Source of the DNA: Cohnella sp. CFH 77786
GTDB taxonomy: Bacteria; Bacillota; Bacilli; Paenibacillales; Paenibacillaceae
Length of the DNA stretch: 64,000 nt
Direction: 5' to 3'
Assembly (NCBI RefSeq): GCF_019400745.1
Contig: NZ_WJIB01000004.1
Span: 62,001 to 126,000, forward strand
Positions 53,701 through 61,723 of this stretch are shown here, one piece after another. The translations under genes and the position numbers were made by a program. A model generated the notes under the pieces. The model did not search any database and had not been told where the DNA came from. It worked only from the letters and a program-made list of their open reading frames with translations. How positions within the stretch are numbered: position 1 is the first letter of the stretch; the number at the start of each line of letters is the position of its first letter.

Positions 53701-54409
53701 CATTTTGGCGGCGCAGAAACGCTAGATCGGAGGATCGCTGGCGCAACGTGCGTTTTAGTGGCGGAGAGACATTATTTCGGCGCATCACTGGGACAACGTG
53801 CGATTTAGTGGCGGAGAGGCACTATTGCGGCGCATCACTGGGACAACGTGCGATTTAGTAGCGGAGAGGCACTATTGCGGCGGATCGCTGGGACAACGTG
53901 CGATTTCGTGGCGGAGAGGCACTATTGCGGCGCATCACTGGGACAACGTGCGATTTCGTGGCGAAGAGGCACTATTGCGGCGGATCACTGGGGTAAAGTG
54001 CGATTTAGTAGCGGAGAGGCACTATTGCGGCGGATCACTGGGGTAACGTGCGATTTAGTGGCGGAGAGGCACTATTGCGGCGGATCGCCGCGGCAACGTG
54101 CGATTTAGTGGCGGAGAGACATTATTTCGGCGCATCACTGCGCAACATGCGATTTAGTAGCGGAGAGGCACTATTGCGGCGGATCGCTGGGACAACATGC
54201 GATTTAGTGGCGGAGAGGCACTATTGCGGCGGATCGCCGCGGCAACGTGCGATTTAGTGGCGGAGAGGCACTATTGCGGCGCATCACTGGGACAACGTGC
54301 GATTTAGTGGCGGAGAGACATTATTTCGGCGCATCACCGGCGCCACGTGCGATTTAGTGGCGGAGAGGCACTATTGCGGCGGATCACTGGGGTAACGTGC
54401 GATTTAGTG
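53701..54409 (+). repeat. Tandem array C: about 14 units of 50 bp
   Basis: Units starting CGATTTAGTG recur every 50 bp from 53801 (with degenerate copies at 53701 and 53751 and a single 49-bp step near 54150) to a partial copy at 54400. Landmarks are GATTTAGTGGCGGAGAGGCA and CTATTGCGGCGGATCACTGG. It aligns without gaps to the array B consensus, matching at about 36 of 50 positions. No reading frame is maintained. The interval 54410-54500 holds nothing recognisable. Confidence 0.93.
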
Positions 54410-54500
54410 TCCATTGGAACCGAAAAACCGGACCTTCGCCTCAGCGAAAATCCGGTTAAATTCGTCTTCGTGCCTAAACAATCCGCCACTCATACCAGTG

Positions 54501-54650
54501 GACGTGGGACCTTATTTCGGCGGGTTGGCGGAAATACGAGCGATTTCCTGCACGTGGGACCTTATTTCGGCGGGTTGGCGGAAATACGAGCGATTTCCTG
54601 CACGTGGGACGTTATTTCGGCGGGTTGGCGGAAGTACGGGCGCTTTAACG
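54501..54650 (+). repeat. Tandem array D: three units of 50 bp
   Basis: Three units begin at 54501, 54551 and 54601 with CACGTGGGACCTTATTTCGG, then CGGGTTGGCGGAAATACGAG. The first two are nearly identical, the third has diverged. Same length, phase and orientation as arrays A-C, but a distinct consensus only 90 bp from array C. Confidence 0.9.
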
Positions 54651-54654
54651 GATT

Positions 54655-54701
54655 TGGGTCCGCCTTATGCCCCTTGGGTCCGCCTTATGCCCCTTGGCTC
54701 C
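54655..54701 (+). repeat. 20-bp tandem duplication across the 3' end of the FTR1 gene
   Basis: TGGGTCCGCCTTATGCCCCT occurs twice in direct succession, then seven bases of a third copy. The second copy supplies the TAA stop of the FTR1 gene at 54685-54687. Copy-number change here would alter the last residues. Confidence 0.85.
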
Positions 54702-55689
54702 GAGCTGCCGTGCCCAACGTTTCCGCGCCCTTATCCGGCAAAGCCGCATTTCCGGCCGTCTCCGTCCCCGCGCCCGATTTCGCAGCTCCAGCCGCCGGAA
54801 TGGCAGCCGGTTTCGGTCGCCGCGTCAAGATGAAGAACACGAAGAAGTAATACGCCCAGTAAACGCCGAACTCCTCGAGCGACGGGTTTTGGGTGTAGCC
54901 CAGAAATGCCTTGAAGAAAATGCCGACCTGCCCGTTGATCAGCGGATGGTGTCCGGTATCCCGGATATAGTGGGCTTCGTCGTTGGGATGCTCCGGCATC
55001 AGCCACTCGATGTTGTACACTTCCGCGATTTGCCCGCCGGGGGTACGGTAAACGGAGCCGATGATGCCGATATCCTGCATGATGCCGACCGCTTGCACGA
55101 GCAACCCGCCGGCGATCAGCATCAGGAACACGCTCGTCGCCCGAAAATAATGCTTCAGCGAAATCCGCTTCGTGCCCCGGAAGAACGCGTAACCGAGAAC
55201 GCACGCCGCCACGAGGCCAAGCAGCGCCCCCCAGTTCTGCATGGCCGACTGAATGTCGCCCCCGCCGATCGCGGCGAAGAAAAACACGGTCTCCACGCCC
55301 TCCCTCAGCGTAATGAGGAAGGAGTGGATAATCATGTTCATGACGCCGCCCGTCGTCAGGATCGCGGCGACCTTGGTCTGCACGCTGAGCTGGTAATTGC
55401 GGCTCTGCTTGCTCATGAACAGGATCATGTGGGTAAGCAGCACGGCCGACGCCAGCATGATGCCGATGCGCAGATAGTTCTGGTTCGACATGCTCTCGTA
55501 GCCGTCGAGCGCCACCTGGAACAGGAGCGCCACCCCATAACTCGCCGCCAGAGCCAGCGCGACTCCGACCCATACCCATTTGTTCCAACGGGTTTCGCCG
55601 ATCCGTTTGAGGTACGTCAGAATGACGCCTACGATCAGAATCGCTTCCATCGCCTCGCGGAACGTAATGAGAAAGGCTTGCACGTTCAT
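54685..55689 (-). CDS. FTR1-family high-affinity iron permease
   Basis: A 334-residue membrane protein with seven helices. The two REXXE iron-ligand motifs are in helix 1 (FREAMEAILIVG, residues 11-15) and helix 4 (LREGVETVFFFA, residues 129-133), as in Ftr1/EfeU. It imports iron with an external partner. ATG 55689 lies after AGGAG and a run of seven C; a GTG at 55701 overlaps the Shine-Dalgarno and is unlikely. The C-terminal tail (after about 285) is Pro/Ala-rich and partly repeat-derived. It is last of a three-gene Fur-box cluster, 21 bp after the lipoprotein gene. Confidence 0.92.
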   Translation of the reverse strand: MNVQAFLITFREAMEAILIVGVILTYLKRIGETRWNKWVWVGVALALAASYGVALLFQVALDGYESMSNQNYLRIGIMLASAVLLTHMILFMSKQSRNYQLSVQTKVAAILTTGGVMNMIIHSFLITLREGVETVFFFAAIGGGDIQSAMQNWGALLGLVAACVLGYAFFRGTKRISLKHYFRATSVFLMLIAGGLLVQAVGIMQDIGIIGSVYRTPGGQIAEVYNIEWLMPEHPNDEAHYIRDTGHHPLINGQVGIFFKAFLGYTQNPSLEEFGVYWAYYFFVFFILTRRPKPAAIPAAGAAKSGAGTETAGNAALPDKGAETLGTAARSQGA

Positions 55690-55710
55690 GGGGGGGGTCA
55701 CTCCTGTTGC

Positions 55711-56928
55711 TTACAGTTTGGACAAGGCGGCGAGAATCGCGTCCGCTTGCTTCTTCGCTTCGTCGGCATTGCCTTCGTCGATCGCTTTGACATAAGCTTC
55801 GCTCGCGGAAGAAACGGACGCGTAGCCGGAACCAAGGAACACTTCATGAGCGGATACGAACATGGCCGCTTCCATCGCGTGGACCCGCGAGTCGTCTTTT
55901 TTGCCGTCTTTCAATTCTTGCTGGGATTCCTCCAAATATTCCTTCACTTTGCCGGTCAGGGCCGCGATGAGCGAGGCTTTGATTTTCGCGGGCACGACCT
56001 TGGAGGCGTCCCCCGAACCGAAAGCTTCTTTGACGGCGTTGGCGTCGGCTTCGCTGCCGCCCTTCAAGTAAGCGTAGACCGGCAGGAACAGGAAGTAGCC
56101 TTCCGTCATCTCCTTGGCTTGCTCGGCTTTCTCGACCTTCGGCATTTTCTCGCCGTACGCATACGTCGCGAGCGTGAACGCTTTGATCAGCGTTTTGTCG
56201 AGCATCTGGCGATGCACGTTGAAGTCGGCGTAATTGCCGGCTTTGACGTCGGCTTGGAGCGCCGGGATGACGGCGCTGGCAATCGAATCCTTCATCGTCG
56301 TCTTGAACTTGTTATCGCGTTTCTCGACGAACGGCTCCAGTACGCCTTTGTAAGCTTGAACGGCTTGCTCCAGAAGCGCGGACGCTTTGGCGGTGTCGCC
56401 GTCTTTCAGCGCCGGGCCCGCTTGCTTGTTGACCAGGTCCTTCACTTGGAAGTAGAAGTACCAGATCAGGCCTTTCTCCACGGCTTCCGCCACTTGGTCC
56501 GCGTTCATGTCGCCGGCGATCGCGTGATCGAGCACGAACGAAATATTCTCGTCGATGAGAGGAGAACCTTCCTTCAGCGTGGCGTCGATCGCTTTCACGT
56601 ACGTTTGGAAATTTTGCTGGTACGTTTGCTGAATCGTTTTGAGGTCTTTCTTGTCTTCCGCCATCTCGACGATCGCCTTGTAGTCGGCCGTCAGCTTCGG
56701 CACGTCCAGCGCAAGAGGCGCGGGAGAAGGCGAAGCGGACTCGGCAGGCGAGGCGGACGGCGAAGCCGAAGGAGATGCGGAAGGCGAAGCGGCGGGAGAA
56801 GATGAAGCCGAAGCGGAAGCGGGCGACGCCGCGGGTGCGGAAGACGCTGCTTCGTTATTTTTGGAACCGCAAGCGGAAAGCGTTGCGGCAATCAGTACGA
56901 CGGCGAGCGATGCGGAAATCTTGTTCAT
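55711..56928 (-). CDS. Iron-cluster lipoprotein, probable substrate-binding partner of the FTR1 permease
   Basis: A 405-residue lipoprotein. The signal ends in the lipobox LSAC (TLSACGSKN), and a Ser/Ala/Pro linker (residues about 28-72, repeats of SPSA) leads to an all-helical domain of about 330 residues. That domain has ENISFVLDHAIAGDMNADQV, LIWYFYFQVKDLVNKQAGPA, HRQMLDKTLIKAFTLATYAY and SAHEVFLGSGYASVSSASEA. Acidic and His residues on helices would suit metal binding, and its place between two partners under a Fur box argues for periplasm-side iron capture, as EfeO does for EfeU. It shows no cupredoxin or clear imelysin motif, so the family is unassigned. Confidence 0.75.
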   Translation of the reverse strand: MNKISASLAVVLIAATLSACGSKNNEAASSAPAASPASASASSSPAASPSASPSASPSASPAESASPSPAPLALDVPKLTADYKAIVEMAEDKKDLKTIQQTYQQNFQTYVKAIDATLKEGSPLIDENISFVLDHAIAGDMNADQVAEAVEKGLIWYFYFQVKDLVNKQAGPALKDGDTAKASALLEQAVQAYKGVLEPFVEKRDNKFKTTMKDSIASAVIPALQADVKAGNYADFNVHRQMLDKTLIKAFTLATYAYGEKMPKVEKAEQAKEMTEGYFLFLPVYAYLKGGSEADANAVKEAFGSGDASKVVPAKIKASLIAALTGKVKEYLEESQQELKDGKKDDSRVHAMEAAMFVSAHEVFLGSGYASVSSASEAYVKAIDEGNADEAKKQADAILAALSKL

Positions 56929-56970
56929 GTTTTTTGGGACCCCTCAGTCTGATAATGGATTGAAATGAAT

Positions 56971-57744
56971 TTAGGCTTTGCGGCGCCGCATCCGCCAGAA
57001 CAGCAAAGCGGCGAGGAGGACGACGACTGCGATGGCACCGATCGTAACGGAGGCGTTGGTTTTGTTCGTTTCGGCCATCGGCGCATGGGCCGCGGGCGAA
57101 GCCGTCGGATCCAGCGTTGCCCCGCCCCCTGCGGCTGCCCCCGCCATCGGGAACAGCGGCGCGATCGTATCGTAAATCAGCTTGATATTTTGCTTGAAAG
57201 CTTCGGGATTCGGATCTTTCTTGCCCACGCCGAGCAGACCCGGATTGCCGAGCGCTTCGAGCGCCTTGTCGAAAGCCTGGTCGAGCTCGGTCAGCTTGCC
57301 TTCGGCGGGCGTCCCCGACAGGTAAGGCTTCAACGCCTCGTAAGTGGCGCGCGCCTTGGCCAACAGCAGCTTGGTGTCGCTATAGTTCTCGAATCCTTGC
57401 TCCGCATACGTGAAGCGCCGGTCGAGGTTCAGGACGAGAACGCCCTTCCAGTCCTTGAGCACGCGGTCCTTGTCTTGCGCCGCGAACGCGTCGTCCAATT
57501 CCTTCGTGACATCCTTGCCGAAATGGGAATCGATCTCCGAGCGGGTTTCCGCGTAAGCCGCTTTGGCTGCAGTCCAATCGGGGCTGTCCGCGTTCAGCTT
57601 GGAAACGATCAATTTGAATGTTTCGGCCACGGCCTCCGTATTCGCGTTCCCGTAGGAATACGCGCCGGCGGACGCGGGAAAGATTCCGGCCATGAGCAGG
57701 ACCGAAAACAAGGCGATCAACGTACGGACTTTAAGCAGTTTCAT
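56971..57744 (-). CDS. Membrane-anchored helical surface protein of the iron cluster
   Basis: A 257-residue exported protein with a signal peptide (LIALFSVLLMAGIFPASAGA), a helical domain (about 30-185; TFKLIVSKLNADSPDWTAAK, LDDAFAAQDKDRVLKDWKGV), a Pro/Ala linker and a C-terminal transmembrane helix (VTIGAIAVVVLLAALLFW) ending in RMRRRKA. It is first of the cluster, 42 bp upstream of the lipoprotein gene and about 90 bp from the Fur box. The helical domain recalls the extracytoplasmic helical domain fused to some FTR1 permeases, so it may be a split-off part of that system. That is inference; no motif proves it. Confidence 0.7.
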   Translation of the reverse strand: MKLLKVRTLIALFSVLLMAGIFPASAGAYSYGNANTEAVAETFKLIVSKLNADSPDWTAAKAAYAETRSEIDSHFGKDVTKELDDAFAAQDKDRVLKDWKGVLVLNLDRRFTYAEQGFENYSDTKLLLAKARATYEALKPYLSGTPAEGKLTELDQAFDKALEALGNPGLLGVGKKDPNPEAFKQNIKLIYDTIAPLFPMAGAAAGGGATLDPTASPAAHAPMAETNKTNASVTIGAIAVVVLLAALLFWRMRRRKA

Positions 57745-57835
57745 CCTTCCACCTTCCGGTCGATCCGAGGCTGCCGAATCGAGGTTATGTATCCTCGGGA
57801 GACCGGGCGGGTTTCGCGTTCTCGCCGGCTCCAGA

Positions 57836-57854
57836 GGTAATGATAATCATTTTC
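57836..57854 (-). promoter_or_regulatory. Fur box
   Basis: GGTAATGATAATCATTTTC matches the 19-bp Fur consensus GATAATGATAATCATTATC at 17 of 19 positions. It lies 92 bp upstream of the three-gene FTR1 cluster and downstream of the convergent-facing end of the 57915 gene, so it should repress the iron cluster when iron is plentiful. Confidence 0.85.
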
Positions 57855-57914
57855 AATGGCGGTGTCAATAGCAGAAGGGCGATTGTCACCAATTGGTTAC
57901 AGAATGTCCTTCGG

Positions 57915-59492
57915 CTATCCTTTCCACTCATAAAGCGCGATCGTTCCGTACACCGGATCCAGCCGGGAATCCGACCGGTAAACGGCGAGAAGGCGTACTT
58001 TGGCCGCCGGGACGTCCGCCTGCCGGCGGAACTCGTCCCAAACGCTGCCCGTGAGCAGAATTCGGGAGCCTCGCTCCGCGGCTGCATTGGCCAGGAAGTA
58101 CTCATAGGTGAAAATAGGTTGGGTCTGTATAGGTACATTCAGGTAGCGCAGCACCCTCTCTTCCTCCCACGTGTACAGGATAGCGGAAGATTCCGAATCC
58201 TTCGCAAGCGCGTCAGCCAATTGATAGACGGCCGGGCGTTCGTGCTGCTGGAGGGAAACGAGCCGCGCCCCTTCCGCAGCTTGCAGCGCGGCGAGCAGGA
58301 CGGCGAGCACGATTGCGGCGCTTCTGCTTCTGCCGATGCGAAGCCGAAGCGCGCAGGCCGCCAGGGCGAACATCGACAACGCGGCGAGCGGCGCGGCATG
58401 GCGGGGTTTGGCGATGTTTTGCCCGAGCAGCGCCCATAAGGCATAGGCGAGTACGCAAACGGCGAGAATGAAGGCTGGCGATGCGGTCAGACGGCGAAGG
58501 CTGCTTGCATTCGGGCGATTGGAAACCGCCCAACGTTGTCGCCATCCCCAGGCTGTCCAGATCAGCAACGCTCCGGTTATGACCGCCAATGGAACGAAGC
58601 GGGCAAACGTTCCCGTCCACAGCCAATTGTCGGCGGCGAAGCGCCAGATCCGTTCCCCGAACGGCAATCCGGCTTGCGATACCCCGCCGCCCCACTCGGT
58701 GAAGTGGCCTTCCCCGAAACCCGCGAACAAACGAAGCGTTTCCGCAAATCCTCCTTCCGCCGCCGCGACGGCCCCCACCCAGAAGAATTGGAAAGCCGCC
58801 GCGGACGCCGCCCAACCGGTAAGCCTAAGTACGCGTTGCGTAACGGTCCTTCGTAGATCTCGCGCTTCGACGATCCCTGCGATCAACAGACCGATTCCAA
58901 AAGGCACATAGGACAGACGCGTCCCCATCAGCAAGCCGAACAAGAACGCCGCGGCCAGCCAACGTCCGTTCGAACGCCGCTCGGCGAGCCTTACGAGCGA
59001 CCAGAGGAACCACCATAGCAGCGCCAAAGCCGCCCCTTCCGACATCGGCCGGACGGAGAGCGTCCAATTCATCGGCAGCGTCAGCACGATCGCCGCGGCC
59101 AGGGAAGCGGATACAGGCGGAATCCAGCGGCGGGCGATCCGGTAGATGGGCCAAGCGGAAGAAGAGGCGAGCAGCAGATTCCATCCGCCGAGGGCGAGCA
59201 CGGGATCTCCCGACAGCAGGCGCATGAGCCGGCCGCCGAGGATGAAATAAGGGTAACCGGGCGCGTGCGGCTGCATGGCGAGCAGGTCGAAGCGGTCAAG
59301 GGCGAGCGTGAAATCGACCTCGTCCCAGGAGGCGGCCCAAGGCGACAGATGGAACACCCCGAACGCCGCATAAGCCAGCACAAGCGTCAGCACCGCCGCC
59401 GCACCGAGTCTCTCCGATTTTGCGCTCTCCGCTTTTGCCCTTTCCGCTTTTGCGCTCTCCGCTCTTGCGCTCTCCGCTTTTGCCCCGTTCAT
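57915..59492 (-). CDS. GT39/PMT-like polyprenyl-phosphate-dependent glycosyltransferase
   Basis: A 525-residue membrane protein with about 11 helices. WAASWDEVDFTLALDRFDLL near the start of the first extracytoplasmic loop holds the catalytic-type acidic pair of the GT-C family, and HAPGYPYFILGGRLMRLLSG follows. The C-terminal extracytoplasmic part has YTWEEERVLRYLNVPIQTQP. Such enzymes take a sugar from a polyprenyl-phosphate donor, here plausibly made by the GT2 encoded 15 bp upstream. Residues 5-29 are a five-fold AESAK-like repeat of unclear use. ATG 59492 has GGGGAGGCGAG. It is last in the four-gene operon. Confidence 0.8.
   Translation of the reverse strand: MNGAKAESARAESAKAERAKAESAKSERLGAAAVLTLVLAYAAFGVFHLSPWAASWDEVDFTLALDRFDLLAMQPHAPGYPYFILGGRLMRLLSGDPVLALGGWNLLLASSSAWPIYRIARRWIPPVSASLAAAIVLTLPMNWTLSVRPMSEGAALALLWWFLWSLVRLAERRSNGRWLAAAFLFGLLMGTRLSYVPFGIGLLIAGIVEARDLRRTVTQRVLRLTGWAASAAAFQFFWVGAVAAAEGGFAETLRLFAGFGEGHFTEWGGGVSQAGLPFGERIWRFAADNWLWTGTFARFVPLAVITGALLIWTAWGWRQRWAVSNRPNASSLRRLTASPAFILAVCVLAYALWALLGQNIAKPRHAAPLAALSMFALAACALRLRIGRSRSAAIVLAVLLAALQAAEGARLVSLQQHERPAVYQLADALAKDSESSAILYTWEEERVLRYLNVPIQTQPIFTYEYFLANAAAERGSRILLTGSVWDEFRRQADVPAAKVRLLAVYRSDSRLDPVYGTIALYEWKG
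59411..59485 (-). repeat. 15-bp in-frame tandem repeat at the start of the GT39 gene
   Basis: Five exact-length 15-bp units (TCTCCGCTTTTGCGC and variants on the plus strand) encode KAESA-type pentapeptides in front of the first membrane helix. Copy-number change preserves frame. Confidence 0.88.
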
Positions 59493-59507
59493 CCTCTCGC
59501 CTCCCCG

Positions 59508-60218
59508 CTATTTTCTCGGATCCGAACCTCGCGCCGGCAGCCTCAGCTCCCGCCAAATCGCGGGCAGCACGCGGGACACGTACGCCCGGAACTTGATGAA
59601 CGATTCCCCTTGCGTTCGGACGCGGTAATGGATCGGCACTTCCATCATCCGGAAGCCTTGCCGGACCAGATTCAACGTCAGAACCTGCGCGTAATTGTAA
59701 TCGTGCACGATCCGCGCAGCCAGCATCGCCCGCCGGCTGAAGCCGCGCATGCCGGACTGCCCGTCCCATATCCAACGGCGCAGCAGCAACGATTGGAGAA
59801 ACGTGAACGCGTAATTGCCCAGTCTGCGCGTCAGCGTCATGCCCCAGATGTTGCCTTTGAACCGCGAGCCCATCGTGTAGTCGGCCGTGCCGTCCAGGAT
59901 GGGCGCGAGCACGTCCGGGATTTGCTCCGGGGGATATTCGTTGTCGGCGTCGATCATGAGCCCGATGTCCGCGCCCAGTTCGCAGCAGAGCTTGAGTCCT
60001 TCCCTCACCGCCGCGCCCAGCCCCCGGTTCGAAGGGAAAGAAACGACATGGTCGGCTCCCGCCCTGCGTGCGGCGTCTGCCGTTCCGTCCGTGGAGCCGT
60101 CGTCGATCACGAGCACCTCCACTTCGGCACCGGGTCTGAAGCGGCGGGGAATTCTCGAGATGACGCCCCCGATGTTCAGGGCTTCGTTATGGGCTGGCAG
60201 AAACACGATGATTTTCAT
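59508..60218 (-). CDS. Glycosyltransferase family 2, polyprenyl-phosphate sugar synthase type
   Basis: A 236-residue cytosolic GT2 close to dolichyl-phosphate mannose synthase and its bacterial relatives. KIIVFLPAHNEALNIGGVIS, EVLVIDDGSTDGTADAARRA, the metal motif in IGLMIDADNEYPPEQIPDVL and the acceptor-side WDGQSGMRGFSRRAMLAARI are all present. No C-terminal membrane helices, so it is the short soluble form. ATG 60218 is chosen by homology; the open frame continues 69 codons upstream without it. It probably makes the polyprenyl-phosphate donor for the GT39 next door. Confidence 0.85.
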   Translation of the reverse strand: MKIIVFLPAHNEALNIGGVISRIPRRFRPGAEVEVLVIDDGSTDGTADAARRAGADHVVSFPSNRGLGAAVREGLKLCCELGADIGLMIDADNEYPPEQIPDVLAPILDGTADYTMGSRFKGNIWGMTLTRRLGNYAFTFLQSLLLRRWIWDGQSGMRGFSRRAMLAARIVHDYNYAQVLTLNLVRQGFRMMEVPIHYRVRTQGESFIKFRAYVSRVLPAIWRELRLPARGSDPRK

Positions 60219-60250
60219 GAAGTCGGTTTTCCTTTGCGTTCGGTAAATGG

Positions 60251-61723
60251 TTAGGGTCGCTCGCGCGGTTTCAGGGCATCCGTTAGCACGGGCCCCCTGC
60301 TGTGGCTGGGATAAGGCGCGCCGAGCAGGTAGGCCAAAGTCGGAGCCATCGAAACGAGGGTTTGCGGCATGTCGATTTTGACGCCTTCCCGGACGCCATG
60401 GCCTGCCATGAAAAACGGCACCCACCGCTCCCCTTCATCCAGGTGTCCGTGACCGCCGATGCCGATCGCTTGTCCATGGTCCGCGCATACGATGATCGTG
60501 GCTTCCTCCATCAAACCCCGGCTGTCGAGCCAGCCGACGAACTCTTCCAGCAGGCGGTCGGCTTGTTCGATTTTTGTCCGGTACTCGTCATATAACGCGC
60601 CTCGGCTGTGTCCGATTTGATCCGTGCCGATGAGCTGGAGCACAAGCAGGTCGGGATTGCGCTGCTCCACCACCTGCTTCGCCAATTCGACGGCCATCGG
60701 GTCGGCCTTGTCATAGTGCGCGACCGCCGTTACCGCGTCCACATCGTCGCCCATGGAGTCGATCAGGTGGGCGATGCCGACCAACCTTCCCGTTTTGCCG
60801 ACCTTCCGGAGCGAGTCGAAAATCGTTTCCGTCCGGACGCCGAGCCTCCACACCATGTTCGATGCTATGCCGTGCTCCTTCGGATACGTGCCCGTGAACA
60901 TGGAAGAGAAACAGACGACCGTCCGAGCCGGATACACCGTCTCCATGGCGGTGTATTCCGTACCTTGGGCGCGCAGCTTCTTCAAGAACGGGGCGTCCGC
61001 CTCCTCAAACCTGTCCTTGCGCATGCCGTCGACGACGAGAACGTACACTTTTTTGCTCACGGCACCGGTCACGGGCGGCAGCGTCTCCGGCGATTCCCGG
61101 CGCTCCTTCGGCTTCCAGTCGAACAGATAACGGTGCAGCAACCAAGCATAGATAAGCACCGCGCATCCGAAAACGATCGCTTCCATCCATGCCGCCGATG
61201 TCGGTCCGAAGGGATTGCGGCTCCACCGGTAGAGCATTTCCATCATGTAGAGGAGCAGCATCGTTTTGGGAAGCTGTTCTTGGGCATTGCCGCTCGTGGA
61301 ATCGCTGTGCTGCAGGACGAGTTTCCAGAACCGCGTGAAATTGAGCCAAGAGGTGCCGATCCGCAAGTGATAGTAGAATGTGCCCCAGAAAAACACCGTA
61401 AAAAAGAAAAACAGCCCGATTCCGGCCAGCCAGAGCGATAGCGTCTCGCGGGCGCCTCCCCATAGGACGATAGCCGCGACGAGCGGGAGCCACAGGTAAT
61501 TCCGGAGATATAAAGGGAAGTCGTAGATGAAGTAGGCGTAAAAAAGCGGGAGCGTTCCGAGTAACGCTACCGCCAGAGCGGTCCAGAAGCCGGCGTTGGT
61601 CCAGCTGTCCGCGTGGTAGAGCAGGAAGGTGCCGAGCACGAAAATCGGCGTAAACGGACGTCCTTCGTTGAGCAGGTTCCATGCGCGAGCGGCGATGATT
61701 TCGAATCCGGAAGCCCTTTTCAT
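60251..61723 (-). CDS. Membrane-bound alkaline-phosphatase-superfamily phosphodiesterase
   Basis: A 490-residue protein with four or five N-terminal helices and a C-terminal extracytoplasmic catalytic domain of the type I phosphodiesterase/nucleotide pyrophosphatase fold. VYVLVVDGMRKDRF gives the first metal ligand, YPARTVVCFSSMFTGTYPKE the Thr nucleophile, and IIVCADHGQAIGIGGHGHLD the second metal site. Related enzymes move or hydrolyse phospho-groups on lipids or wall polymers. ATG 61723 overlaps the preceding stop by 4 bp (ATGA), with GGAGGAG upstream. The substrate cannot be read from sequence. Confidence 0.83.
   Translation of the reverse strand: MKRASGFEIIAARAWNLLNEGRPFTPIFVLGTFLLYHADSWTNAGFWTALAVALLGTLPLFYAYFIYDFPLYLRNYLWLPLVAAIVLWGGARETLSLWLAGIGLFFFFTVFFWGTFYYHLRIGTSWLNFTRFWKLVLQHSDSTSGNAQEQLPKTMLLLYMMEMLYRWSRNPFGPTSAAWMEAIVFGCAVLIYAWLLHRYLFDWKPKERRESPETLPPVTGAVSKKVYVLVVDGMRKDRFEEADAPFLKKLRAQGTEYTAMETVYPARTVVCFSSMFTGTYPKEHGIASNMVWRLGVRTETIFDSLRKVGKTGRLVGIAHLIDSMGDDVDAVTAVAHYDKADPMAVELAKQVVEQRNPDLLVLQLIGTDQIGHSRGALYDEYRTKIEQADRLLEEFVGWLDSRGLMEEATIIVCADHGQAIGIGGHGHLDEGERWVPFFMAGHGVREGVKIDMPQTLVSMAPTLAYLLGAPYPSHSRGPVLTDALKPRERP

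Noticed and set aside
54667..56805. A 712-codon plus-strand open frame across the FTR1 and lipoprotein genes
   Set aside because: Antisense shadow of two well-supported minus-strand genes, Arg/His/Asp-rich and without motifs. The same applies to the long plus-strand frames at 25520-27508, 24027-25592, 45716-47344 and 42377-43879.
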